A stretch of DNA of 64,000 bases. Origin: CAWCQC01 sp963819905 (GTDB lineage: Bacteria > Actinomycetota > Thermoleophilia > Gaiellales > Gaiellaceae). The stretch covers positions 124,001 to 188,000 of the forward strand of contig CAWFXP010000006.1 in assembly GCA_963819905.1 (NCBI GenBank), given 5' to 3'. The notes below the pieces were generated by a model that ran no database searches, was not told the DNA's origin, and was given only the letters and a program-made list of their open reading frames with translations. The translations under genes were made by a program, and so were the position numbers. Positions 9,001-19,542 of this stretch are shown in pieces (positions within the stretch are counted from its first letter, which is position 1; the number at the start of each line of letters is the position of its first letter).

Positions 9001-9178
9001 GGTGACCGGCGGGATCCTCGGCGACTTCGCCGTCGAGCCGGATGGAGACTCGAGCCTCCATCCGGTCACCATCTTCCGCGTCGAGCCGGGGGCCGCGGAC
9101 GTGACAGGGATCCCTGACCTGTTCGGCGACGCTGTCGTCGACCGCGTGCTGACCCCGCCGTCCGAGCTGCTGCGCTGA
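6094..9178 (+). CDS. Membrane-spanning SARP/BTAD regulator with propeller and periplasmic-binding sensor domains (copy 1)
   Basis: About 1,027 residues. Order: OmpR-type winged helix (1-95, with QRQRALLAVLVLHRG and RNVVQGHVSQLRKAFG), bacterial transcriptional activator TPR region (100-245), Pro-rich linker, one membrane helix (about 270-290), a YVTN/NHL-like propeller with repeated GEGAVWVVN-type blades (about 310-600), and a type-1 periplasmic-binding (Leu/Ile/Val-BP-like) domain to the end (PMISPTNSRPGLTHAG, SVYIVTDD). This predicts a one-component receptor: ligand outside, DNA binding inside. One extra base near 6977 (GAG-C-GGA), just after the membrane helix, breaks the frame; everything downstream is conserved. 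The start is GTG, leaderless. Its target genes are unknown; the LacI operon lies downstream of the pair. Confidence 0.75.
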
Positions 9179-9221
9179 GCTCGCACCAGGGCGTCCCAGC
9201 CTTGGAGGTAGTGTTCGTCTG

Positions 9222-9230
9222 TGCTACATT
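9222..9230 (+). promoter_or_regulatory. Extended -10 promoter for the second SARP-type sensor gene (leaderless)
   Basis: TG-C-TACATT ends 8 bases before the ATG at 9239, matching the element before copy 1. GGAGGT at about 9205 is too far upstream to serve as an SD. A separate promoter means the paralogues can be expressed independently. Confidence 0.5.
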
Positions 9231-9238
9231 CGCATCGG

Positions 9239-12200
9239 ATGCACGTTCGCATCCTTGGCTCCCTAGAGGTCGAGGACGGAAAGGCGCCTGTCGCGCTCGG
9301 CGGCCAGAGACAGCGCGCGCTCCTCGCGGTGCTCGTGCTCGCCCGCGGTTCGGTCGTGTCGAGCGACCGGCTGATCGACGGGTTGTGGGAGGAGGAGGCG
9401 CCCGCGACGGCACGCAATGTCGTGCAGGGCCATGTCTCCCAGCTACGCAAGGCGTTCGGCGGGAACGGCCGCCTCGAGACGCGCGGGCACGGCTACGTCT
9501 TGCACCTCGAGCAGGGCGAGCTCGACGTCGACCAGTTCGAGGAGCTGTTCGCGGAGGGCCGGCGGCTGCTGACGGAGGACGATCCGGCGGCGGCCTCGGG
9601 CGCGCTGCTCGAGGCTCTCGCGCTATGGCGGGGGCCGGCGCTCGCCGATTTTGCCTACGAGCCGTTCGCCTCGGCGGAAGCCGCGCGGCTCGAAGACCGC
9701 CGGCTGGCGTGCCTCGAGGAGAGAATCGAGGCGGACCTCGCGCTCGGTCGGCAGACGGATCTCGTTCCGGAGCTCGAGAAGCTCGTTCGTGACCATCCGC
9801 TTCGCGAGCGCTTCCGCGGGCAGCTGATGCTCGCGCTGTATCGTGCCGGGCGCCAGGCAGAGGCGCTCGACGCGTACCAGGATGCGCGCCGAGTGCTGGT
9901 GGACGAGCTCGGGATCGAGCCGGGTCCGGCCCTCCAGGAACTGGAGCGGCAGATCCTGAACCAGGATCCGGCGCTCGCGCCGCCGGCTCGTGTCGAGCCC
10001 CCTGGCGCGCCTGCCCCCGAGCCTCCCCGGCGCCGTGGCTGGCTCCTGCTCGTTGCCGGGCTGGTCGTCCTCGCCGGCGCGGTCGGCGCGGGGATCTGGC
10101 AGCTGACAAGGCCGGACGCGCCGCAGATCGACATCGTCGCGGGGAATGCCGTCGCCGCGATCGACCCGGCGACGAACCGGCTCGATCGCGCAGATCCCGG
10201 TCGGCCAGTCTCCGACGGCGGTCGCGGTCGGAGAAGGCTCGGTCTGGGTGCTGAACGCGGACGCGCAGACGATCACGCGGATCGATCCGGAGACGAAGGC
10301 GCGCAGAGACATTCGCTACGGGGACGACCCCGACCGAGCTGGCGGCAGGTGAGGGCGCGGTCTGGATCGGGAACGGGGCCGAGCAGGGCGCGTCGCCGGA
10401 GAGCGCACCTGCTTGGTCGACGTGGAGCGTCTCGTCGCTTCGATCCGGGCACGGGGATCGCCGGCGAGCCTGTCGGGCTGCCCGCGGCCGCAGGCGTCGA
10501 TATCTACGGCTGGCGGACACCTGGTCAGAACCGCCTCGCCGTGGGCGGCGGGTCGGCATGGGTCGTCAATCCCGACAGGACCGTGTCGAAGATCGACGCG
10601 GCGAGCAGCGTGGTGACCGCGACGTTCGACGACATGGATCCGAGTGCCCTCGCCTACGGTGACGGCGCTCTCTGGCTACTCGACGACAGCCGGGTCGTGC
10701 GCATCAGCCCGCGCACGGATCGCGTCACCGCGTCGATCGACGTCGGCAGCGACGGGCTGAGCGCGATCGCCGTCGGCGGCGGCGCGGTTTGGGTGACCGA
10801 TCCACACGCCGAGACCCTCTGGCGTATCGATCCGGGTCCGCAGGCGAGGGTTCGTGGGATCAGGATCGGGCCCGGAATCGGCGGCGTCGCCTACGGCGAA
10901 GGGGCGGTCTGGGTCGTCAGCCCGATCGAGGGCACGGTCGCCCGCGTCGACCCAGCCTCGAACCGGGTCGTGGGCACGATCGCGACGGGCAACACTCCGC
11001 GCGGCATCGCAGCCGGCTACGGCGCCGTCTGGGTCGCCGTGGGAGGGACGTCCGACGAGCGCGGTTCCGGCGGTCGAGCCTCAGACCGGCGCCGCCGTCG
11101 ACGCGCTGCCCGCGTCGATATGTGGGCCGCTCTTCTACGGAGGCGCCGCAGCCGGGGCCGGATCTCGTGATCGTCTCGGATCTCCCTCTGCGTGGTGGTG
11201 CGTCGGCGTACGCCGCCTCGATGCCGGACGCGATCAGGCTCGTTCTCCGCGGCCATGGCTTCCGCGCGCGGCCGTCACACCGTCGGCTACCAGTCGTGCG
11301 ACGACTCGACGGCGCAGTCAGGCGGCCAGTTCGACTTCGACAAGTGCGCGTCGAACGCCAAGGCCTACAGCGCAGAACGCCGCGCGTCGCGGGTGTGATC
11401 GGGCCGCAGGACTCGCCGTGCGCGTTCGTCCAGATCCCGATCGCGAACCGTGCGCCCGACGGTCCGCTCGCGATGATCTCCCCGTCGAACTCGTATCCCG
11501 GCCTCACGCGGGCGGCGCCCTTCGTTCCTGCGGGTCAGCTCGACGAGCTGTATCCGACGGGTACCCGGAACTACGTCAGGATCTATCCCGCCGACCACGC
11601 GCAAGCGGCGGCGCTCGCCGTCCTCGCGGTCGACCTCGGTCTCGAGTCCGTCTATCTGCTCCACGACGGCCCCGAGTACGGCCAGGCGATGGCGACCATG
11701 TTTCGCAAGGCGGCGGGCTCGCTCGGGACTCGAGATTGCGGGGACCCGCCGGTGGGATTCCGACGCAGAAGGCTATGGCGATCTCGCCGGTCGAATCCGT
11801 CAGTCCGGCGCGGAGGGCGTGCTCGTCGCCGGGTATACTCCAGTCGAATACGGGGCGGCTGCTCAAGGACCTCCGAGCAGGGCTGGCAGAGCGGAACCGT
11901 GCTGATGGCGCCGGACAGCTTCGCAGCCGCCGAGCTCGTGATCTCCCTCGCCGGCGAGGCGGCCACCGGCCTCTACGTCGCCTACCCAGGGCTCCCGGAC
12001 ACGGAGCTCGACGATGCCGGCAAGCAGTTCGTCGCCGACCTCGCGGCCACGCAGCCGGACGGCATCGTTCCGTGGTTTTCCGGAACCTACGCCGCGCAGT
12101 CGGCCGAGGTCCTGCTCGACGCGATCGCGCGCTCGGACGGCACGCGCGCCTCGGTCACCGAGGAGCTCTTCCGCACGCGAGATCACGGACGGCCTGCTCG

Positions 12201-12347
12201 GCGAGTTCGCCTTCGACGAGAACGGCGACATCACTGCGCCGGCGGTCACGATCCTCCGTCTCGTGGCGCGAGGACGAGCCGGGCGAACCGTTTCCGCACA
12301 CGAGCTTCGACCGCGTGATCCGCCCGCCCGCAGAGTTGCTTCGCTGA
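9239..12347 (+). CDS. Membrane-spanning SARP/BTAD regulator with propeller and periplasmic-binding sensor domains (copy 2)
   Basis: A tandem paralogue of 6094-9178 with the same order: winged helix (MHVRILGSLEVEDG start), BTAD region, membrane helix (GWLLLVAGLVVLAGAVGAG), propeller blades (SVWVLNADAQTITRIDPET, ALWLLDDSRVVRISP) and a periplasmic-binding domain (GPQDSPCAFVQIPIANRA, MISPSNSYPGLT, LLDAIARSDGTR) ending PPAELLR, as in copy 1 (PPSELLR). The two are close through the regulator half and more diverged in the sensor half, suggesting different ligands. At least a dozen single extra bases (near 10186, 10318, 11075, 11149, 11275, 11377, 11731, 11855, 11885, 12178, 12263) break the frame; the protein is continuous when they are removed. 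Confidence 0.7.
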
Positions 12348-12383
12348 CGCGCGGGGCACGGGGGGTTTCTCATCTGGCGCGAT

Positions 12384-12434
12384 CTTGACTCGCCGGCGGC
12401 AGCGCGCATAGACTCGCGCTTGAAATCGTTACCA
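12384..12434 (+). promoter_or_regulatory. Promoter and LacI-type operator of the lacI-headed operon
   Basis: TTGACT (12384-12389), an 18-base spacer and TAGACT (12408-12413) form a promoter. The operator TGAAATCGTTACCA (12421-12434) lies at the expected transcript start and fits the TGNAANCGNTNNCA LacI/CcpA-family pattern at every fixed position. Similar sites occur at 35231 and 44390. The simplest reading is autorepression by the LacI protein encoded 12 bases downstream. Confidence 0.75.
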
Positions 12435-12445
12435 ACCGCTTGTCC

Positions 12446-13468
12446 ATGCCGCCTACGATCAAGGAAGTCGCAGAGCGGGCGGGGGTCTCCGTCTCGACCG
12501 TCTCGCGCGTCCTGAACGACTACCCGTTCGTGAGCGACGCTGCCCGGCGGCGGGTGCTCGACGCCATGGAGGCGCTCGAGTATCGCCCGGACGTCGCCGC
12601 CCGCAGCATGCGGACGGGCACCAGCAACGCGGTCGGGTTCGTCGTCTCCGACATCTCGAACCCGCTCTTCGCCGCGATCGCAAAGGGCGTCGACAGCGTG
12701 CTCGTGCCGCACGGCTACTCGCTCGTGCTCGCGAACTCCGAGAACGACTCGGACCACGAAGCCGCACTCCTCGCCGCGCTGCGCCAGCGGCGACTGGACG
12801 GGCTGATCGCCGCGGTCGCGGACGAGCGCGCACCCGGCCTCGCGGAGCGACTCGAGGGGTTCGCGGCCGTGCTCTTCGACCGGGACGTGCCCGGGTCGAA
12901 CGCCGACGCCGTCTGGTCCGATCACGACGCCGGCGTGGCCGAGGCCCTGGAACGCCTCGCCGGGCTCGGCCACCGGCGCGTCGCGATGGTCGCGGGAAGC
13001 GAGGGCCAGCTGGGAAGCCGCGCGAGGATCGTCGCCTTTCGCCGTCACGCGCGCAGGCTCGGGCTGTCGATCGGCGGGCTCGTCAGAAGTAGCGAGCCGG
13101 AGCCGGAGAGCGGCGAGCTCGCAGCGCGCGAGCTGCTCGCGCTTCCCGATCCGCCGACCGCCCTCATGATCGGTCACAACCTGCTCACCGTCGGCGTCCT
13201 CGAGGCCCTCTCGGACCTGGGCGTCCGCCTTCCCGGCGACCTGTCCGTGATCGCCTGTGACGACGTCGACGTCACACGGCTCTTCAGCCCGCCGATCGAC
13301 GTCATCGAGCGAGACCTGCTCGAGCTGGGCCGTGCCTCTGCGCAGCTCCTCCTCGAGCGCCTGTCCGACCGGGACGGGGCGCCGAGACGGGTCGTTCTGC
13401 CGACCCGGCTCGTGATGCGCGGCAGCACGGCAGCCCCGCGAGCGCTGACAGGGGCGCGCACGGCATGA
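12446..13468 (+). CDS. LacI-family transcriptional repressor
   Basis: A 340-residue regulator. The N-terminal helix-turn-helix (TIKEVAERAGVSVSTVSRVL, residues 4-23) and hinge (LEYRPDVAARSMRTG) are typical, followed by a sugar-binding core from about residue 60 (NAVGFVVSDISNPLFAAIA). The ATG at 12446 is preferred to a TTG two codons earlier. The operator just upstream suggests autoregulation; similar operators before the ABC importer and the metallo-beta-lactamase gene suggest a shared regulon. Its stop overlaps the start of the enolase-superfamily gene (ATGA). The inducer is presumably a sugar or sugar acid metabolised by the operon. Confidence 0.92.
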   Translation: MPPTIKEVAERAGVSVSTVSRVLNDYPFVSDAARRRVLDAMEALEYRPDVAARSMRTGTSNAVGFVVSDISNPLFAAIAKGVDSVLVPHGYSLVLANSENDSDHEAALLAALRQRRLDGLIAAVADERAPGLAERLEGFAAVLFDRDVPGSNADAVWSDHDAGVAEALERLAGLGHRRVAMVAGSEGQLGSRARIVAFRRHARRLGLSIGGLVRSSEPEPESGELAARELLALPDPPTALMIGHNLLTVGVLEALSDLGVRLPGDLSVIACDDVDVTRLFSPPIDVIERDLLELGRASAQLLLERLSDRDGAPRRVVLPTRLVMRGSTAAPRALTGARTA

Positions 13469-14631
13469 GCACGGCGATCTCGGACATCCGGATCCATCCG
13501 ATCTCGGTCCCGCTCGATCGTCCCTTCTGGATGTCGCTCGAGCCCTACACGGTTGCCGCGGAGATCATCGTCGAGGTCGAGACCGAGGCTGGACAGGTCG
13601 GGATCGGAGAGGTCCATGGGCGGCCGCAGGAGGAGATCACAGCGATGCTCCACCACTTCCGGCCGCTCCTCCTGGGAGAGGACGCGCTCGACCACGAGCG
13701 GCTCTACGAGATCCTCTTCCGCTCGACGTTCGCTCGCTCCGCCTGGGAGCTCGCCGCCGCGGACGGGCAGCCCCACTTCGGCGCCGGGGGCAAGCCTCAG
13801 CTGATGGCTGCGATCGCCGGAATCGACATCGCCCTCTGGGATATCAAGGGAAAGGTCGCGGGGCTCCCGCTCTGGAAGCTCCTCGGCGGGCGGAAGCCGG
13901 CCGTCCCCGCCTATGCGAGCGGCGGCTACTACGGACCGGACGGCGGAGCGGCGGTCGACGAGCTCGTCGTCGAAGTGACCGCGTATCGCGAGCTCGGGTT
14001 CGCCGCGGTCAAGCTGAAGGTCGGCGGTCTCTCGATCGCGGAGGACGTCGCCCGGGTCGCCGCCGTTCGGGAGGCCCTTCCGGACGTCGAGGTCATGCTC
14101 GACGCCAATGCCGCCTACGACGTACCGGCGGCGATCGAGGCCGCGCGCGCTTTCGAGCCCCTCGAGATCAAATGGCTCGAGGAGCCGGTCGCCTGGTTCG
14201 ATCCGGTGTTCGGGCTGGCGGAGGTCGGCGCGCAGACGAGCATCCCGCTCGCGAGCGGCGAGCGTGCGCTCCATCGTTTCGACTGCCGCGACCTCGTCGA
14301 GCACACGCCGATCCGATACCTCCAGTTCGACTGCACCCGGTCGGGAGGGATCAGCGAATGGCTCCGCGCCGCCGCCCATGCCTCCGGCCACGACGTGCTG
14401 ATGGCGCCGCACCACGATCCCCAGATCCACGGGCACCTCGTGGCAGCCGTCGAGAACGGCGCGCTTCTCGAAGTCTTCCCCGACCCGATCCGCGATCCGC
14501 TGTGGCCCGGCCTGTTCTCCGTGCAGCCCGAGATCCTCGCCGGCGAGGTGCTCCTCTCCGACCGGCCCGGGCTCGGCATCGAGCTCGACTGGGACTTCGT
14601 CGAGCGCCACGCGAGCGGAGTGCGAGCGTGA
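13465..14631 (+). CDS. Enolase-superfamily (mandelate racemase group) sugar-acid dehydratase
   Basis: A 388-residue TIM-barrel enzyme that would abstract the alpha proton of a carboxylate sugar acid. The catalytic set is visible: KLK (Lys183/Lys185), metal ligands Asp213 (LDANAAYD), Glu239 or 240 (WLEEP) and Glu266 (ASGER), and the C-terminal base region APHHDPQIH (His316/317/322). It lacks the racemase-specific pattern needed to name the substrate; dehydration of an aldonate or uronate to a 2-keto-3-deoxy acid is likely. It is the first enzyme after the LacI gene and overlaps both neighbours (ATGA, GTGA), so it is tightly co-translated. Confidence 0.85.
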   Translation: MSTAISDIRIHPISVPLDRPFWMSLEPYTVAAEIIVEVETEAGQVGIGEVHGRPQEEITAMLHHFRPLLLGEDALDHERLYEILFRSTFARSAWELAAADGQPHFGAGGKPQLMAAIAGIDIALWDIKGKVAGLPLWKLLGGRKPAVPAYASGGYYGPDGGAAVDELVVEVTAYRELGFAAVKLKVGGLSIAEDVARVAAVREALPDVEVMLDANAAYDVPAAIEAARAFEPLEIKWLEEPVAWFDPVFGLAEVGAQTSIPLASGERALHRFDCRDLVEHTPIRYLQFDCTRSGGISEWLRAAAHASGHDVLMAPHHDPQIHGHLVAAVENGALLEVFPDPIRDPLWPGLFSVQPEILAGEVLLSDRPGLGIELDWDFVERHASGVRA

Positions 14632-15093
14632 TCACGGGCTTCCACCACTTCGAGATCACGACCGCCGACGCCGATCGCCAGGCGGCCTTCTACGGCGAGC
14701 ACTTCGGGATGCGGCTCGTCTCGGACCGCGAGATCCCCCCGGGAGGGTTCACCGAGAAGGTGACCGGCGTGGCCGGGGCGCGCGTCCGGATCGTCCACCT
14801 CCAGGGGTGGGGCGTCAACTTCGAGCTGCTCGAGTACCACGAGACGGGAGGGGACGAGCGGGCCCGCGAGCCGAACCACGCCGGCAGCGCGCACCTCTGC
14901 TTCGTCACGGACGACATCGCAGGCCGACTACGAGCGGCTGCGGGCGAAGGGGGTCACCTTCCGCTCTCCCGGCCCCGTCACGGTCGTCGGCGGTCCGAAC
15001 GACGGAGGCAAGGCGCTCTATCTCGAGGATCCGGACGGAAACGCCGTCGAGCTGGTGGAGCTCGCGCGGCCGTGGCCCGGGGCAGAGGGGTAG
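14628..15093 (+). CDS. Glyoxalase/VOC-superfamily protein
   Basis: About 154 residues forming two beta-alpha-beta-beta-beta modules: module 1 starts FHHFEITTADADRQAAFYGE, module 2 includes GSAHLCFVTDDI and ends YLEDPDGNAVELVEL, the usual final-strand motif with a metal-binding Glu. VOC proteins act as isomerases, dioxygenases or lyases on small metal-chelating substrates; here it may act on a keto-sugar intermediate. The GTG start overlaps the dehydratase stop. One extra base near 14920 (ATC-G-CAG) shifts the frame midway; both halves are clearly one protein. Confidence 0.78.
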
Positions 15094-15835
15094 ATGGAGA
15101 CCGGGCTCGCAGGACGGATCGCCCTCGTCACCGGCTCGGCCGGCGGCATCGGCAGAGCCTGCGCCTTCGCTCTCGCCACGGAGGGCGCGAAGGTCGTGCT
15201 CGCCGACGTGGACGCGCCGTGCCGCGGAGCAGGCCTCGCGGGAGGTCGGGGGCGCTGCCTCGTCCGCGGTGGACGTGACCGATGCGGACGACGTGCGGAG
15301 GCTGGTCACGAAGATCGTGGAGGACTTCGGCTCGCTCGACGTCCTCGTCACCTGCGCCGGGGTCTTCCATGCCACGCCGTTCGACGAGATCAGCGCCGAG
15401 GAGTGGGATCGGATCCAGGCGGTCAACCTCCGCGGAACCTTTCTGACCTGTCAGGCGGCGGTGAAGGCGATGATTCCGAACGGGCGAGGACGGATCGTGA
15501 CGATCGCGTCGCTCGCAGGGCAGGTCGGCGGTCTCGCCGCCGGGGCGTCGTACGCCGCCTCCAAGGCGGGAGTCGTGGCGCTCACGAAGTCGGTCGCCCG
15601 CTTTGCCGGCCCTCACGGGATCACGGCGAACTGCGTCAACCCAGGCGTCATCGAGACGCCGATGATCGCGGCCTGGCCGCCGGACGTCCGCGAGCGGACG
15701 GTGAGCGCCACGCCGCTCGGCCGGGCCGGCACACCCGAGGAGGTCGCCGGGGTCGTGCTCTGGCTTGCATCGGACGCGGCCGCCTTCGTCCACGGCGCCC
15801 ATGTGGACGTGAACGGCGGCCTGCACATGGACTAG
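15094..15835 (+). CDS. Short-chain dehydrogenase/reductase
   Basis: About 247 residues. NAD(P)-binding TGSAGGIG lies at the N-terminus, the structural NAG-like motif is TCAGV, the catalytic Ser is in TIASLAG and the active pair is YAASK. The C-terminus (HVDVNGGLHMD) is typical of classical SDRs. It would oxidise or reduce a hydroxyl of the sugar-acid intermediate. One extra base near 15222 (CCG-T-GCC, two proline codons) breaks the frame. The ATG follows the VOC stop without a gap. Confidence 0.85.
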
Positions 15836-15863
15836 GAAACAAGCAACGCGAGGAGGAGCGAAG

Positions 15864-16790
15864 ATGGCAAAGGAAGCGAAGGTCTGTCGCGGCACGTGGT
15901 GCATGGCGTTCGGGTTCGACCCACCCGCGGCGCTCGACGAGGTGCTGCCCGTGCTCGGCGCCTGGGGCTACGACGGCGTCGAGCTGGGAGGCTTCTTCGA
16001 CCACGCGACGGTCGAGCGCTACCCGGACAAGGCGAGCCGCAAGAAGCTGAAGGAGCACATCGACTCGCTCGGGCTCGAGATCGCGGGCATCGCGCCGGGG
16101 CCGTACGGCGATCTGTTCCGGCTTCCCTGGGCGACCGGCTCGCAGGAGGTCTACGACGAGTACATCGAGTACTTCGAGAGCTACCTCCAGCTGGCGGCGG
16201 ACATGGAGATCCCCGGCATGCGCGTCGATCCAGGGGCGGCGGGGCCACTTCCCTACGACGCGGACTACGACGAGATCTGGGACCGGGTGGTGCGCACCTT
16301 CCAGCACCATGCCGAGAAGGGCGCCGAGCGTCGGCTGCGTCATGCTCTGGGAGCTCGAGTCGCTCCAGCCGTTCAACAAGCCGTCGGAGACGGTGAAGAT
16401 GCTGCAGGACGTCGGCAACCCCAACTTCAAGCTCATGTACGACACCGGCCACTTCCAGGCCTGCGGCGTGATCGGGCACAACCACGTCCAGCCGGCCGAG
16501 ACCGTGTCGAACCAGATCGAGTTCATCAAGATGCTCCCGCAGGGCTCGATCGGCCACATGCACCTGTGCGACACCGACATGAACACGCACCTGAACATGT
16601 TCGGGACGAAGTGCAACTTCGGCGAGGGTGATGATCGACTTCGACGAGCTGATGCCCGTGCTCGCCGAGCGCTACGACGGCGACTGGTGGGCGGTCGACT
16701 CGATCCCGATGGGCTCGAAGGCCTGGTCAGGACACCTGGGACGGGCTGCCCTACCTGAACAACCTGCTCGACAAGTACGTGCGGAACTGA
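15864..16790 (+). CDS. Sugar phosphate isomerase/epimerase-family TIM-barrel protein (1)
   Basis: About 308 residues of the xylose-isomerase-like/AP-endonuclease-2 fold. Metal-site candidates follow the family order: a Glu in WELE, an Asp/His in YDTGHF, and a His in HMHLCD. The terminal Glu strand reads WAVDSIP here, so the usual last ligand may be Asp. Such proteins isomerise keto sugars or act as lyases/hydratases on 3-keto-glycosides. Three extra bases (near 16326, 16628, 16728) break the frame. RBS GGAGGAG precedes ATG 15864. It is the first of six members of this family in the window. Confidence 0.82.
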
Positions 16791-16800
16791 AGGAGGAGCG

Positions 16801-17894
16801 ATGAAGGCAGCGGTCTTCTACGAGACCGAGGATCTGAGGCTCGAGGACGTTCCCGAGCCCGAGGCCGACCCCGACGAGGTCGTCGTGCGAGGTGCTCGCC
16901 TGCGGGTTCTGCGGCTCGGACATCGAGTACTACTACGGGCGCAGCCCGCTCGGAACGCCCGACGGCAAGGGCCCGCTCGTGCTCGGGCACGAGATGTGCG
17001 GGCGAGTCGTCCAGGCCGGGCAAGCTGGCCGAGCGGTACGGGCTCGCCGAGGGCGACCGGGTCGTCGATCAACCCGGTGCAGAGCTGCAACGCCTGCAAC
17101 ATGTGCCGCGCCGGGCAAGCTGCAGTTCTGCCAGAACCTGACCGTGCTCGGGGTGACGATGAACGGCGGCTTCGCCGAGTTCGCGAAGACGAAGATCGCC
17201 CACGCGTACAAGCTCCCTGACGCGCTCACGGACGAGCAGGGCGCGTTCGTCGAGATGCTCTCGTCGGCCGTCTACTCGGTTCAGCGGGCCGAGATCGAGC
17301 CGGACAACTTCGCCGTCGTCTACGGGCCCGGGCCGGTCGGGCTCTCGATGGTGCAGCTCCTGAAGAACGAGGGAGCCCGCGTGGCGGTGGTCGGCACGCG
17401 GGACTATCGGCTCGAGATCGCCACGCTCCGTCGGCGCGGATCACGTCTGGAACGACGCCGACGAGGCCTCGCCGTACTACGTCGACGACGTCGGCGACGG
17501 CCGATCCAGGACGCCAACGGCGGCGCGCTCGCCGACCGCGTGCTCGTCGGCGACGGCGTCCGTCGAGGCGAACCAGCAGGCGATCGAGATCTCCGGCCCG
17601 GGCTCGACCGTCGTGCTACATGGGCCTCGCAGGCCCCGAGGACGCGGTCACCTGCCGCTGCTCTCGAACCTCTACCAGGACAAGACGATCCGGTTCTCGC
17701 TGCTCTATCCGCTCCAGTGGCCGAAGACGATCCGGATCCTCGAGCACACGAACATCGATACAGGCAAGATCATCACCCACTCGGCGACGCTCGACGGCAT
17801 CGCGCCGGCGATCGAGCGGGTGCTCAACCGCGACGACGCCGTCATCAAGACCGTCATCACGCCGATAGCTGGAGGATGGCGAAAGCATGGCTGA
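16801..17894 (+). CDS. Zinc-dependent medium-chain alcohol/polyol dehydrogenase
   Basis: About 362 residues. The catalytic zinc region is ACGFCGSDIEY with GHEMCGRV; the structural zinc lobe is CNACNMCRAGKLQFC; the cofactor loop GPGPVGLSMVQ marks the Rossmann domain. Similar enzymes oxidise threonine or polyols. The N- and C-terminal thirds are conserved, but about nine positions of extra bases (16888, 17026, 17068, 17117, 17431, 17503, 17556, 17611, 17650) move the frame. Many are doubled third bases, such as GTG-C and GCC-G. It starts 11 bases after the isomerase and overlaps the next gene by 8 bases. Confidence 0.8.
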
Positions 17895-18762
17895 GCCGAA
17901 GTTCTCCGTCTCCGAGATCACGACGTTCCATCAGACGTTCGACGAGGACCTGGCCACCTACCGTGAAGCGGGCGTCGACGGGATCGGCGTCTGGGAGTTC
18001 AAGCTGCCCGAGGGCGACGACGAGGAGTCGCTCGCGAAGCTCCGCGACAGCGGGTTGAAGGCGACGACCTGCATCCCGGGGACGCTCTCGATCTGGCCCG
18101 TTCCGTTCCCGGGCCCGACCGACCCGAAGGAGCGCACGCAGGGGTTGTGCGACGCGATCCGCCGGTTCGCGCCGTTCGAGCCGCGAGGTGATCCTGTGCC
18201 TGACCGGCCACCCGGGCGACACCGAGCCGGGCGAGGCCCGGCGCGTCGTGGTCGACGGTCTCCGCAAGGCCGCGAAGGTGGCGGGCGGAGCACGGGCTGA
18301 CGCTCGGGCTCGAGCCGCTCCACCGGAACGTCTACGGCACCTGGACGATGATCGGCGACATCCCGGGGACGATCGAGCTGATGGACGAGATCGGCGAGCC
18401 GAACGTGAAGCTCCTCTACGACGTCTACCACCTCTGGGACACGGACAACGTCCTCGAGGAGACCGTGCGCCACGGGAGCCGCATCGTCCCGAGCGTCCAC
18501 GTCTGCGACTGGCGCGCCGACACCCGCAACGACTTCGACCGCGCCCTGCCGGGCGACGGGATCATCGATCTGCCCGCGCTCTTCGGCGCGCTCGAGGCCG
18601 GCGGCGTCGTCGACTGGTTCGACCTCGAGATCTTCTCCGACGACGGGATCGTTCTCCGACAAGGACTTCGAGGACTCGCTCTGGAAGCAGGATCCGGTCG
18701 ACGTCGTCAAGCGCGGCAAGGCCGGGTTCGAGAAGGCCTGGGCGGCGCGGAAGGCGCCGTGA
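17887..18762 (+). CDS. Sugar phosphate isomerase/epimerase-family TIM-barrel protein (2)
   Basis: About 290 residues of the xylose-isomerase-like fold, with the family order Glu in GLEPLHRN, Asp/His in LLYDVYHLW, His in SVHVCDWR and Glu in FDLEIFSDDG, the complete four-ligand set. This makes it a better candidate for metal-dependent isomerase or lyase activity than the copy at 15864. Extra bases near 18184, 18286 and 18649 break the frame; length modulo 3 agrees with three insertions. The ATG overlaps the end of the Zn-dehydrogenase, and the stop overlaps the GTG of the next SDR. Confidence 0.8.
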
Positions 18763-19542
18763 GGCTGGACGGGAGGGTCGCGCTCGTCACGGGGCCTCCC
18801 ACGAGCGGGGTATCGGGCGCGGCATCGCGCTCGCCCTCGCGGGGAGGGCTGCCGACGTGGCGATCAACGACGTCGCCTTCGAGGAGAGGGCGAGGAGCTG
18901 GCCGGCCGATCCGCGGTCGATGGGCCGGCGAGGCGATGTTCGTACAAGGCCGACGTCTCGACAGCGGGAGCAGGTGGACGCGACGTCGAGCGGGTGGAGC
19001 GCCGAGCTCGGCCCGCTCGACATCGCCTGCTCGAACGCGGGCGTGGCCGACTGGCAGCCGTGGACGGAGATCACGGCCGAGCTCGCTCGACCGGATCGTC
19101 GCGCGTCAACCTGACCGGGGCGTTCAACGTCGGCCAGGCGGCCGCGCGGGCGATGGTCTCGAGCGGGCAAGGGCGGCCGGATCGTCTTCACCTCGTCGGT
19201 GCACGTCCAGATGTGCTTTCCGACGATGGCCGTCTACGGCGCGACGAAGCAGGGCGGTGCGCGCGCTCTGGCCGAGACGATGGCGATCGAGCTCGGCGAG
19301 TACGGCGTCACCGTCAACCACATCGGGCCGGGCTGGGTGAAGTCGCAGCTCAACGACGACTCGCCCGGGCTCCGCACGCAGGAGGACGAGGAGGACGACG
19401 ATGGAAGCTGATCCCGTCCCGCGTCCGTCCGAGCCGATCGAGCAGGGACGGGCCGTGGTCTACCTCTGCTCTCGAGGACGGCGACTACGTCACGGGCGAG
19501 TTCCTGCGGGTCGACGGCGGCTTCGTGGTGGGGAAGTACTGA
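18759..19542 (+). CDS. Short-chain dehydrogenase/reductase (catalytic member of an SDR pair)
   Basis: About 255 residues once frame shifts are removed. The N-terminus RLDGRVALVTG leads into HERGIGRGIA; then CSNAGVADW, the catalytic Ser in VFTSSVH, YGATK, and FLRVDGGFVVGKY at the end. The active Ser-Tyr-Lys is intact. This gene is among the most frame-disrupted in the window, mainly in its first half. It overlaps the preceding isomerase (GTGA) and the following SDR-like gene (TGATG), which lacks catalytic residues, so the two may form a hetero-oligomer. Confidence 0.7.

Noticed and set aside
9239..12347. Separate small genes at 10146, 10413, 11192 and 12014
   Set aside because: Each frame continues the same protein, as shown by alignment to the paralogue at 6094-9178. 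They are pieces of one gene broken by extra bases.
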